Origin: Clostridia bacterium
Lineage (GTDB): Bacteria; Bacillota; Clostridia; Oscillospirales; Acutalibacteraceae
Direction of reading: 5' to 3'
Length of the DNA stretch: 64,000 nt
Assembly (NCBI GenBank): GCA_017517665.1
Contig: JAFWYP010000054.1
Location: forward strand, 1-64,000
Below, in pieces: positions 54,734 through 61,922 of this stretch; positions within the stretch are counted from its first letter, which is position 1; each line of letters begins with the position of its first letter. The notes under the pieces are model-generated. The model was not told where the DNA came from, did not search any database, and saw only the letters and a list, made by a program, of their open reading frames with translations. The position numbers and the translations under genes were made by a program.

Positions 54734-55675
54734 TTATTTTATGTATTTTCCGATAAACGCTTTCATCCTGCGGTCATATTCGTCTTTTGCATCGTAGTAG
54801 CTGAAAGCGTGTTCTGCACCGGGCACCGCAAACATCTCTTTGTCTGTGGGGCAGGCGTCATAAAGGCGTTTGCACATTTCAAAGGGTACGAGGGCATCCT
54901 CTTCACCGTGGACAAACATAACGGGATTGACGGCATTCTGCATTGTGCCGAGAGGAGCTGCGTCTTTTTTTAGGTCATATTTTGAAAGATTGCGGCAGAA
55001 GATGTTGGTTATCTCCGTAACAAAATCCGAGGTGTGCTTAAGTCCCATATCCTTCATTTTCTTGGAAACCTGCTCAAAGGCGCTTGTGAAGCCGCAGTCC
55101 TCAATGATTACCTTGACCTGCTTTTGCGGATTGTTATTATTGACAAGCATAACCGTTGCCGCACCCATGGAGATACCGTGGAGCACGATTTCGATATCAT
55201 TGCCGAATCGCTCAACGAGATAGTCGATCCAGAGTTTGATGTCTTTATAATCAAGTGCACCGAAACCAATCTGATTTCCGTCGCTTCTTCCGTGTCCCCT
55301 CAAATCGGGCAGGAGGTAGTTGAAGCCCATGGTGTTTCTGTAGAACGGGAGAAGATGACTGCATTCGTCGGGTCCGTTGCAGTTATGACCGTGCACGCAG
55401 ATTGCGAAACGCTTCGTTTCTTTTTCAGCAGGGACATACCATGCCTTAAGACGAAGGTTATCCTTGGATATGATTTCAAGGTCTTCGGGATTTAAGGAGT
55501 AAAGATAATTATTGTTCTTTTTGCGTACTTCTGCGCGGAGCATTCTTTTCGGGTCTTTGTCCGAATGGGAACGGGGACGCTTTATGCATGCCTGTCTGTA
55601 TCCCTCTGCGCCGAATATTGCAGCTGTGACAGCCGAAAGTGTTCCTATTCCGATTAAAATCTTTCCTTTTTTCAT
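54734..55675 (-). CDS. Alpha/beta hydrolase (S9-like esterase)
   Basis: 313 residues. An N-terminal hydrophobic helix (ILIGIGTLSAVTAAIFGAEG) may anchor it in the membrane. AICVHGHNCNGPDE is the oxyanion region, LHGISMGAATVMLV holds the G-x-S-x-G nucleophile (GISMG), VMFVHGEEDALVPFEM the Asp region, and VPGAEHAFSYYDAKDEY the catalytic His. Substrate unknown. ATG with AAGGGGG upstream was chosen over an earlier in-frame ATG. Confidence 0.9.
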   Translation of the reverse strand: MKKGKILIGIGTLSAVTAAIFGAEGYRQACIKRPRSHSDKDPKRMLRAEVRKKNNNYLYSLNPEDLEIISKDNLRLKAWYVPAEKETKRFAICVHGHNCNGPDECSHLLPFYRNTMGFNYLLPDLRGHGRSDGNQIGFGALDYKDIKLWIDYLVERFGNDIEIVLHGISMGAATVMLVNNNNPQKQVKVIIEDCGFTSAFEQVSKKMKDMGLKHTSDFVTEITNIFCRNLSKYDLKKDAAPLGTMQNAVNPVMFVHGEEDALVPFEMCKRLYDACPTDKEMFAVPGAEHAFSYYDAKDEYDRRMKAFIGKYIK

Positions 55676-55776
55676 AGAACAACCCCCTTCCATGTGAAAC
55701 ATTCTACCATAAAAGGCAATATAATTCAACAAAATATGATGTTTAAAAAAATTTTTGAAAAAATTTTAAAAAACTG

Positions 55777-55805
55777 TTGACAAAACGGAAATGTTATAAT
55801 ATAAT
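55777..55805 (+). promoter_or_regulatory. Promoter of the Met-Glu tRNA pair
   Basis: TTGACA, 17 bases, TATAAT, 31 bases before the mature tRNA-Met. Confidence 0.88.
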
Positions 55806-55835
55806 GAACAAGCTCTTTGGTGAGGGCAGTTAAAT

Positions 55836-55911
55836 GGCGGCATAGCTCAGAGGCTAGAGCAACCGGTTCATACCCGGTAGGTCGTGGGTTCAAATCCAAC
55901 TGCCGCTACCA
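55836..55911 (+). tRNA. tRNA-Met (CAT), elongator type
   Basis: The anticodon stem ACCGG/CCGGT carries loop TTCATAC. The acceptor begins with a G1-U72 wobble and has no C1-A72 mismatch, and the anticodon stem lacks the initiator GGG-CCC triple, so this is not the initiator. CCA is encoded. An Ile2 (lysidine) tRNA also has CAT, and cannot be excluded by eye. The T-stem has one mismatch. Confidence 0.88.
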
Positions 55912-55920
55912 TATTTGTTT

Positions 55921-55995
55921 GGCCCGGTGGTCAAGCGGTTAAGACACCGCCCTTTCACGGCGGTAACACGGGTTCGAGTCCCGTCCGGGTCACCA
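55921..55995 (+). tRNA. tRNA-Glu (TTC)
   Basis: Acceptor GGCCCGG pairs with CCGGGTC, the anticodon stem CCGCC/GGCGG carries TTC, and CCA is encoded. It is 9 bases after tRNA-Met, and a terminator follows directly. Confidence 0.97.
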
Positions 55996-55997
55996 CT

Positions 55998-56036
55998 CTC
56001 CTCGTTGCAACAGCGACGAGGAGTATTTTTTTGCTT
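55998..56036 (+). terminator. Terminator of the tRNA-Met/tRNA-Glu pair
   Basis: Arms CTCCTCGT and ACGAGGAG, followed by TATTTTTTTGCTTTTTT. Confidence 0.88.
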
Positions 56037-56169
56037 TTTTATGGAATGTTGATAATATATTACAAATTGTTAAATTTCGGTTACAATTGCATTATTATTT
56101 CTTTAAAGAAAAATAAAACAAAAAATAAGGAATATAATGTCAGCATCGGTAAAACGGAGGAGAAAAATA

Positions 56170-57201
56170 ATGGGAAAAAAATTATTATGTATGCTCATGG
56201 CATTGATTACGGTGCTTGCGGTGTTCAGCGGATGCAACAAAAATCCGTCATCGGATGAAACAACAACTCTGTCAGGTGAGGGCGGCTCGGATATTGTTGA
56301 AGAGAATCTTACAACAACAAGGAAACCCGTATCGGCTGAGAAGCTTATTGCCATAACATTTGACGACGGTCCGCATAAGACTTATACAAACAGAATCCTT
56401 GATATCCTTGAAAAAAACGGTGCAACGGCAACCTTCTTTCTTGTCGGCTATAACATCGAAAACAATATCGACACTATTAAGCGTGCGGCGGATTTGGGCT
56501 GCGAAATAGCTAACCATTCATTGAGCCATAAAAACCTTATGAAAATTTCTGATACAGAAATTTCAAAGCAGGTAAAAGGTCCGAATGAGATGGTGAAATC
56601 TCTTGCAGATATTGATGTGAAGCTTTTCAGAGCACCCGGAGGAAATTTTGACGGTGTTACGGATAAAATCGGCATGCCGCTTATTCAGTGGTCGATTGAT
56701 ACCGAGGACTGGAAATACAAGGATGCGGCGCATAAGGACAGAAGTGAAGAACAGCGCAATGCAGACCTTGACAGAATATCGAAGAGGGTAATAGAAAAAG
56801 CCGATAAGGGCGATATTATTCTTATGCATGATATCTACGGATTCACCGCTGATTTGTGTGAAATAATTATTCCTGCCCTTGTTGAAAAGGGATTCAGGGT
56901 TGTTTCCGTGAGTGAAATGTATGATGCTTACGGCAAGAGCCTTGAAGCGGGAAAGGTATACTACAGCGTTGATTTTGCCGAGGGTAACACAATCGTTGTT
57001 GAGCCCGGAAATTATAAAGTAAAAACCAAGGGCAGCGTTCTCAATATCAGAACAGAGCCGAAGTCTGACGCCGACTCGCTTGCAAAGCTTCCCAACGGCA
57101 CACCGATTAAGGTGGTTGACTGTATAGAAGGCTGGGCAAAGGTTGAATATAACACCGTTGTCGGATGGGTAAATACCGCTTATATTGAGGCGGCGGAATA
57201 A
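56170..57201 (+). CDS. Polysaccharide deacetylase lipoprotein with SH3 domain
   Basis: 343 residues. A lipoprotein signal ends FSGCN, then a Thr-rich linker. The NodB domain (about 55-265) has AITFDDGPHKTYT (motif 1, FDDGP with the metal Asp), HSLSH, RAPGG and ILMHDIYGFTADLCEII. It is followed by an SH3b domain (about 280-340: SVLNIRTEPKSDADSLAKLP, VEYNTVVGWVNTAYIE). NodB enzymes remove N-acetyl groups from peptidoglycan or other polymers; SH3b binds wall. Likely a surface-bound peptidoglycan deacetylase. RBS CGGAGGAG. Confidence 0.92.
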   Translation: MGKKLLCMLMALITVLAVFSGCNKNPSSDETTTLSGEGGSDIVEENLTTTRKPVSAEKLIAITFDDGPHKTYTNRILDILEKNGATATFFLVGYNIENNIDTIKRAADLGCEIANHSLSHKNLMKISDTEISKQVKGPNEMVKSLADIDVKLFRAPGGNFDGVTDKIGMPLIQWSIDTEDWKYKDAAHKDRSEEQRNADLDRISKRVIEKADKGDIILMHDIYGFTADLCEIIIPALVEKGFRVVSVSEMYDAYGKSLEAGKVYYSVDFAEGNTIVVEPGNYKVKTKGSVLNIRTEPKSDADSLAKLPNGTPIKVVDCIEGWAKVEYNTVVGWVNTAYIEAAE

Positions 57202-57213
57202 ACTTCATAAAGC

Positions 57214-57250
57214 ATAAAACCGTACGGAATTTCCCGTGCGGTTTTATTAA
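57214..57250 (+). terminator. Terminator of the deacetylase gene
   Basis: Arms AAAACCGTACGG and CCGTGCGGTTTT (one wobble) with T-rich 3' flank, 12 bases after the stop. Confidence 0.8.
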
Positions 57251-57266
57251 TATTGAGCATAAAATC

Positions 57267-57296
57267 TTGACTTAATATACTAATTTATGATATTAT
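57267..57296 (+). promoter_or_regulatory. Promoter of the DUF5058 gene
   Basis: TTGACT, 18 bases, TATTAT, 31 bases before the TTG start. Confidence 0.65.
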
Positions 57297-57327
57297 TTAT
57301 ACATTATGAATTTAGGAGTGAAAAGCC

Positions 57328-58092
57328 TTGGATTTCAAAGAAAGTACCTTTATGTACGGTATTGCGTTATGCGTTGTTGCATTCGTAACACTTCAGTCCG
57401 TTTTCTTCATCGTGAAGTCATGGAAACACGCAAAAGAACTCGGAATCGAAAAAGAAAAGCTTAAAAACACAGTCGTTTCCAGCATTCTCTTCACCGTTGC
57501 TCCTGCAATTTCAATTCTTGCAACGGTTATAGTTCTGGCAAACGCTCTCGGCATTGTTCTTCCCTGGATAAGACTTACCGTTATCGGCAACCTTGCCTAC
57601 GAAACAACCGCTGCTCAGACTGCAGTTGAAGCAATGGGCGGAACTCTCACAAGCTCGATTGCAGACAAACAGCAGTTCTCAACCGTTGCGTGGGCAATGA
57701 CAATCGGCAGTATTGCTCCGTTGCTTCTTCTTCCTTTTGTATGCAAGAAGCTCCAGACCAAAATCGGTTCTGCCGTTAACAAAAACGAAAATTCCGCAAA
57801 GCTCGGCGACGCTATTTCAGCAGCAGCATTCATCGGTATTATCTCTGCTTTCATTGCAAGAGCTATTGCAGGTACAACATCTGACGGTGTCGGCAATGCA
57901 GGCTTCATGTCAATAGCAGTTCTTATTGTTGCTATGGTGGCAATGGTTATTCTTGAAGCAATCTGTAAGAAGTGGAATCTCGAAAAGCTCCGTCCGTTCA
58001 CAATGCCTATCGCAATGTTCGTCGGCATGGGTGCGGCAATGCTCTTTGAGGCAGTTCTTCCTGCAGACATCGTTAATTTTGTTTGGAGATAA
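57328..58092 (+). CDS. DUF5058-family membrane protein
   Basis: 254 residues with about six or seven hydrophobic segments (near 9-30, 50-88, 120-140, 160-180, 190-215 and 225-250). The text fits the DUF5058 family, whose function is unknown: TFMYGIALCVVAFVTLQSVF and IRLTVIGNLAYETTAAQTAV. Starts with TTG, RBS AGGAGTG, 7-base spacing. The next membrane gene begins 20 bases after the stop, and the pair is probably one complex. A transporter is the simplest guess, but nothing in the sequence shows the substrate. Confidence 0.8.
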   Translation: MDFKESTFMYGIALCVVAFVTLQSVFFIVKSWKHAKELGIEKEKLKNTVVSSILFTVAPAISILATVIVLANALGIVLPWIRLTVIGNLAYETTAAQTAVEAMGGTLTSSIADKQQFSTVAWAMTIGSIAPLLLLPFVCKKLQTKIGSAVNKNENSAKLGDAISAAAFIGIISAFIARAIAGTTSDGVGNAGFMSIAVLIVAMVAMVILEAICKKWNLEKLRPFTMPIAMFVGMGAAMLFEAVLPADIVNFVWR

Positions 58093-58112
58093 CAGAAAGG
58101 AGAGAATGAATT

Positions 58113-58769
58113 ATGCAGAAGAATTATTTTGACAGAGTTCACAGATGGGGTATCCTCTGGAACATCGGCGCATTGCTCATGCTCCTTGCTATCCCCGTTG
58201 CGATTTCAATGTATCTCGGCGTATGGCCCGAGCTTAAGGTTCTCGGTTCGGTTCTCAGCAAGCTCATGCTTCTCTATTGGGTAACAGCTGTTATCGAGGT
58301 TATTACCTATGTTCCCATGCTCGGCGCAGGCGGTACTTATCTCAGCTTCGTTACAGGTAACATCACAAACCTCAAGCTTCCCGTAGGTCTTGCCGCAATG
58401 GAAAACGCAAAGGTTCGTGCAAACACCGAAGAAGGCGAAGTTATTTCAACAATCGCAATCGGCGTTTCTTCAATCACAACAACGGTTATTATTGCCGTCG
58501 GCGTTCTTGCATTCTCACCCGTTCTTCCTCTTATCACAGCGGAAGGCTCGGCATTCAAGCCCGCATTTGAGTGGGTTCTTCCCGCACTTTTCGGTGCACT
58601 CGGTGCAAGCTACTTTGCAAAGCATTGGAAGCTTGTTCCCCTTCCCGTTATCGTGGGCGTTATAGTTCTTATCTTCTCACCCACAATGGGCGTAGGCACT
58701 CTCATGTTTGTAACAATCGTTGCAGCTGTTGCAGGTGCATTCGGTCTTTATAAAGCAAAAAAATTATAA
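58113..58769 (+). CDS. Membrane partner of the DUF5058 protein
   Basis: 218 residues with about five or six hydrophobic segments. A polar motif in the second third, GAGGTYLSFVTGNITNLKLP followed by AMENAKVRANTEEGEVISTI, sits between helices and looks conserved, perhaps at a binding site. Not recognised under any name. RBS AAAGGAG. Close spacing to the DUF5058 gene suggests a two-part membrane system. Confidence 0.7.
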   Translation: MQKNYFDRVHRWGILWNIGALLMLLAIPVAISMYLGVWPELKVLGSVLSKLMLLYWVTAVIEVITYVPMLGAGGTYLSFVTGNITNLKLPVGLAAMENAKVRANTEEGEVISTIAIGVSSITTTVIIAVGVLAFSPVLPLITAEGSAFKPAFEWVLPALFGALGASYFAKHWKLVPLPVIVGVIVLIFSPTMGVGTLMFVTIVAAVAGAFGLYKAKKL

Positions 58770-58800
58770 TACCAAATTTTGTTTATAAAAATTCAGGTAT

Positions 58801-58820
58801 TTTGCAATTTGTTGTGCAAA
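58801..58820. promoter_or_regulatory. Inverted repeat upstream of the NifU-like gene, possible operator
   Basis: TTTGCA and TGCAAA are separated by 8 bases, ending 28 bases before an extended -10 box. Such a 20-base dyad could be a regulator site, but it may also be chance in AT-rich DNA. Confidence 0.3.
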
Positions 58821-58827
58821 TTTACAG

Positions 58828-58854
58828 TTGATATCGGACAAGTTTTGGTATAAT
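58828..58854 (+). promoter_or_regulatory. Promoter of the NifU-like/GGGtGRT operon
   Basis: TATAAT (58849-58854) with an extended TGG just before it, so it is an extended -10 promoter. TTGATA at 58828 gives a short 15-base spacer. Confidence 0.6.
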
Positions 58855-58900
58855 ATATTAGAGGTAAATTTATCATCTCTTCTGAAAGGAGAAATTCAAA

Positions 58901-59596
58901 ATGATTAACTATTCACGCGAAGTACAGGAAATGTGCTGCGTAGCCAAGGGTCCCAACCACGGTCCCGCTCCCATCCCCGAAGAAGGCAAATGGGTTAAGG
59001 CTTACGAAATCAAGGATATTTCCGCTTTCACACACGGTGTTGGCTGGTGTGCTCCCCAGCAGGGCGCTTGCAAGCTTTCACTCAACGTTAAAAACGGTAT
59101 CATCGAAGAAGCTCTTGTTGAAACAATCGGTTGCTCCGGTATGACTCATTCAGCTGCTATGGCTGCTGAAATTCTCCCCGGCAAAACAATCCTTGAAGCT
59201 CTCAACACAGACCTCGTTTGCGATGCTATCAACACAGCTATGAGAGAACTCTTCCTCCAGATCGTTTACGGACGTTCACAGTCCGCTTTCTCGGATGACG
59301 GTCTTTCAGTCGGTGCAGGTCTTGAAGACCTCGGTAAGGGTCTCCGCTCACAGGTTGGTACAATGTACGGTACAAAGGTTAAGGGCGTTCGTTATCTTGA
59401 AATGGCTGAAGGCTATGTTACAAGACTTGCTCTTGACGAAGACAATCAGGTTATCGGCTATGAATTCGTTTCACTCGGCAAGATGACTGACTTCATCAAG
59501 AAGGGCGACACACCCAACGACGCATACAATAAGGCAATCGGTACTTACGGCAGATTTGCAGATGCCGCAAAGTACATTGACCCCAGAAAAGAATAA
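58901..59596 (+). CDS. NifU/IscU-like iron-sulfur scaffold protein
   Basis: 231 residues, about 90 longer than a classic IscU. Cysteines in scaffold-like positions: GVGWCAPQQGACKLSLNVKN and ETIGCSGMTHSAAMAAEI (G-C-S in a loop), then NTDLVCDAINTAMRELF. An extra N-terminal CC (MCCVAKGPNHG) and a C-terminal extension (KGVRYLEMAEGYVTRLALDE, FAD-or metal-free beta region) distinguish it. It is always placed next to GGGtGRT proteins in related genomes, to my knowledge. RBS AAAGGAG. The partner starts 21 bases after the stop. Confidence 0.87.
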   Translation: MINYSREVQEMCCVAKGPNHGPAPIPEEGKWVKAYEIKDISAFTHGVGWCAPQQGACKLSLNVKNGIIEEALVETIGCSGMTHSAAMAAEILPGKTILEALNTDLVCDAINTAMRELFLQIVYGRSQSAFSDDGLSVGAGLEDLGKGLRSQVGTMYGTKVKGVRYLEMAEGYVTRLALDEDNQVIGYEFVSLGKMTDFIKKGDTPNDAYNKAIGTYGRFADAAKYIDPRKE

Positions 59597-59617
59597 TTGC
59601 AGGAGGAGGAAAATATA

Positions 59618-60616
59618 ATGGCATTATTTGAAAGCTACGAAAGACGTATTGACCAGATCAATGCATGTCTTAAAGAATACGGCATTTCTTCAATCGAAGA
59701 ATGCAAGGAAATCACTCTTGCAAAGGGTGTCGATTGCGACAAAATCGTAAGAGAAACTCAGCCCATCTGCTTTGAAAACGCTGTTTGGGCTTACACAGTA
59801 GGCTGCGCTATCGCTATCAAGACAGGCTGCACAAAGGCTGCTGACGCTGCTGCAGCTATCGGCATCGGTCTCCAGTCATTCTGCATCCCCGGTTCAGTTG
59901 CTGATAACAGAAAGGTTGGTATCGGCCACGGTAACCTCGGCAAAATGCTCCTTTCCGAAGAAACAGAATGCTTCTGTTTCCTCGCAGGTCACGAATCATT
60001 CGCTGCTGCTGAAGGCGCAATCAAAATCGCTCTTAACGCAAACAAGGTAAGAGTTAAGCCCCTCCGCGTTATCCTTAACGGTCTCGGCAAGGACGCAGCT
60101 ATGATTATCTCAAGAATCAACGGCTTCACTTACTGCAAGACAGAGTTCGATCCCTATGCTGAAACTGTTACTGTTGTTGAAGAAAAAGCATATTCAAACG
60201 GCGACAGAGCAAAGGTTAAGTGCTACGGTGCAGACAACGTTCCCGAAGGCGTTGCTATCATGAAGCTTGAAAACGTTGGCGTTTCCATCACAGGTAACTC
60301 AACCAACCCCACAAGATTCCAGCATCCCGTTGCAGGCACATATAAGAAGTGGTGCAACGAAAACGGTGTTAACTATTTCTCAGTTGCATCGGGCGGCGGC
60401 ACAGGCCGTACACTTCATCCCGACAACATGGCAGCAGGCCCCGCTTCCTACGGCATGACAGACACAATGGGCAGAATGCACTCAGACGCACAGTTCGCAG
60501 GTTCATCATCAGTTCCCGCACACGTTGAAATGATGGGTCTCATCGGTGCAGGTAACAACCCCATGGTTGGTATGACAGTTGCTTGCGCAGTTGCTGTTGA
60601 AGAGGCAATGAAGTAA
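59618..60616 (+). CDS. GGGtGRT family protein
   Basis: 332 residues. The name-giving motif is present in VASGGGTGRTLHPDNMAAGP. The rest is Ala/Gly-rich with CTKAADAAAAIGIGLQSFCI, VGIGHGNLGKMLLSEETECF and SDAQFAGSSSVPAHVEMMGL, pointing to a nucleotide- or cofactor-binding globular enzyme. The family is described only by this motif and its function is unknown. Its ATG has AGGAGGAGG upstream. Operon with the NifU-like scaffold suggests it uses or receives an Fe-S cluster. Confidence 0.9.
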   Translation: MALFESYERRIDQINACLKEYGISSIEECKEITLAKGVDCDKIVRETQPICFENAVWAYTVGCAIAIKTGCTKAADAAAAIGIGLQSFCIPGSVADNRKVGIGHGNLGKMLLSEETECFCFLAGHESFAAAEGAIKIALNANKVRVKPLRVILNGLGKDAAMIISRINGFTYCKTEFDPYAETVTVVEEKAYSNGDRAKVKCYGADNVPEGVAIMKLENVGVSITGNSTNPTRFQHPVAGTYKKWCNENGVNYFSVASGGGTGRTLHPDNMAAGPASYGMTDTMGRMHSDAQFAGSSSVPAHVEMMGLIGAGNNPMVGMTVACAVAVEEAMK

Positions 60617-60630
60617 TTTAATCAGTGTTT

Positions 60631-60666
60631 AATCCCTGTTCTCATTTGAGAGCAGGGATTTTTTGA
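60631..60666 (+). terminator. Terminator of the GGGtGRT operon (copy 1 of 3)
   Basis: A 13-bp stem AATCCCTGTTCTC with GAGAGCAGGGATT, loop ATTT, then TTTT. Nearly the same sequence recurs at 60956 and 61832. Confidence 0.93.
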
Positions 60667-60682
60667 TTTATTGTATAATACA

Positions 60683-60710
60683 TTGACTTTTGATAGTGAT
60701 GTGTTATAAT
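60683..60710 (+). promoter_or_regulatory. Promoter of the zinc-ribbon gene
   Basis: TTGACT, 16 bases, TATAAT, 21 bases before the ATG. Confidence 0.7.
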
Positions 60711-60731
60711 TTTATAAAGAGGTGAATTATT

Positions 60732-60938
60732 ATGTCAGCTCCCAGACACTGTCCTATGTGCGGAGAAAAAGAAAAATGGAAAAAGGTAGGAACTCAGAAT
60801 AAAGGCTTTAGTGTCGGAAAGGCTGCTGTCGGAGCGGCTGTATTTGGTCCGGTTGGTTTGGTTGGAGGAGCTCTCGGCAAAAAGATGGTTTCATACTTTT
60901 GCGGTAATTGCGGATTCCAGCATGAATATAAGGCTTAA
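60732..60938 (+). CDS. Small zinc-ribbon protein with glycine-rich hydrophobic core
   Basis: 68 residues. Two Cys pairs, HCPMCGEKEKW and FCGNCGFQHEY, form a probable zinc ribbon. Between them is a hydrophobic glycine-zipper-like hairpin: GKAAVGAAVFGPVGLVGGAL. The arrangement would put the hairpin in a membrane or an oligomer while the cysteines close a zinc site. Function unknown. RBS AAAGAGGTG. It lies alone between two copies of the same terminator. Confidence 0.78.
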   Translation: MSAPRHCPMCGEKEKWKKVGTQNKGFSVGKAAVGAAVFGPVGLVGGALGKKMVSYFCGNCGFQHEYKA

Positions 60939-60955
60939 GTTGCAGATGATAATCC

Positions 60956-60990
60956 AATCCCTGTTCTCATTTGAGAGCAGGGATTTTCTT
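60956..60990 (+). terminator. Terminator of the zinc-ribbon gene (copy 2 of 3)
   Basis: The same 13-bp stem as at 60631 (AATCCCTGTTCTC with GAGAGCAGGGATT), followed by TTCTTG, 17 bases after the stop. Confidence 0.85.
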
Positions 60991-61091
60991 GAATATTTCT
61001 TGATGTAAACTAAAGTTGCTTGTTTTTTTCTTCGTATATGTTATAATTTTTAAGTCGTAAAGTTCAATTGATATAAACGGAGGATGAAAAT

Positions 61092-61817
61092 ATGGAGAAA
61101 ATAATAAGTTTTATTGTTTCGATCGTGATCTCATTTGTTTCTCTGATTTTTCCTTTCGGAGAAACAAATGCAATTGAAACGGTGAAAATTGACGGGGCAA
61201 CTTATCAGAACGGTTTTGTTGCAGATAATATGCACCTGAAAGGCGAATATAATCTGTATAAAGAGAAGCCTGTGTATAGAGATTATGTGTTTACACTTGC
61301 TTTGGGTTATTGGAATAATTATTATCAAATTGAAGACAACTGGATTTTCAGAAATGAAAATACCGGTTGGGGTGTGAATATAAAAAAAGAACTGTTTTGC
61401 CCTGTCGAAGAGTGGGACAGACTTCACTCATATTATGAAGACGGAAACAACTACGACTATTATTATGAAGTCTGTGTTGAATCAGGAGATTTCACAAAAT
61501 ATGATGTTCAGAATGCTGATACAACAAAATTTGATGAAATAATTCAGTTTTCAGTTGATAACGAATACGGTTCAACGAGCAAAAACAAAGCAGAAACTAT
61601 TACTCTTCCAAACACTTTGACTCCTGTTATCCGATTTTATAAAGAAAGCAAAGACGGTTTGTTTACAACTCACACAACGAAATTTATTGTATATGAAGGA
61701 AACTTATATTTCCAAAGGCATGACAATGTGGCTGCAGGAACAATGGAAGTTTCCGTTCTTCCAAATGAATTGGAAACATATTTCATATCATTGCTTAAAT
61801 CAGCAGGATTGGAATAA
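61092..61817 (+). CDS. Secreted or membrane-anchored protein of unknown function
   Basis: 241 residues. The N-terminus (FIVSIVISFVSLIFPFGETN) is a signal or anchor helix. The rest is rich in Tyr, Asn and Asp (YYEDGNNYDYYYEVCVESGD) and beta-like. It resembles secreted clostridial proteins only in composition. AT-richer than its neighbours and with different codon use, so it could be a recent arrival. RBS GGAGG with ATG 61092. It sits between terminator copies 2 and 3. Confidence 0.7.
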   Translation: MEKIISFIVSIVISFVSLIFPFGETNAIETVKIDGATYQNGFVADNMHLKGEYNLYKEKPVYRDYVFTLALGYWNNYYQIEDNWIFRNENTGWGVNIKKELFCPVEEWDRLHSYYEDGNNYDYYYEVCVESGDFTKYDVQNADTTKFDEIIQFSVDNEYGSTSKNKAETITLPNTLTPVIRFYKESKDGLFTTHTTKFIVYEGNLYFQRHDNVAAGTMEVSVLPNELETYFISLLKSAGLE

Positions 61818-61831
61818 TGTTTTTAAATCAC

Positions 61832-61866
61832 AGTCCCTGTTCTCAATGAGAGCAGGGATTTTTCTT
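61832..61866 (+). terminator. Terminator (copy 3 of 3)
   Basis: AGTCCCTGTTCTC with GAGAGCAGGGATT, loop AAT, then TTTCTTTTTG, 15 bases after the stop. Small differences from the other two copies. Confidence 0.85.
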
Positions 61867-61922
61867 TTTGCTCTTGTTTATTCGGTATAAAATGATATAA
61901 TTACCGTATAGGGAGTGAGAAT

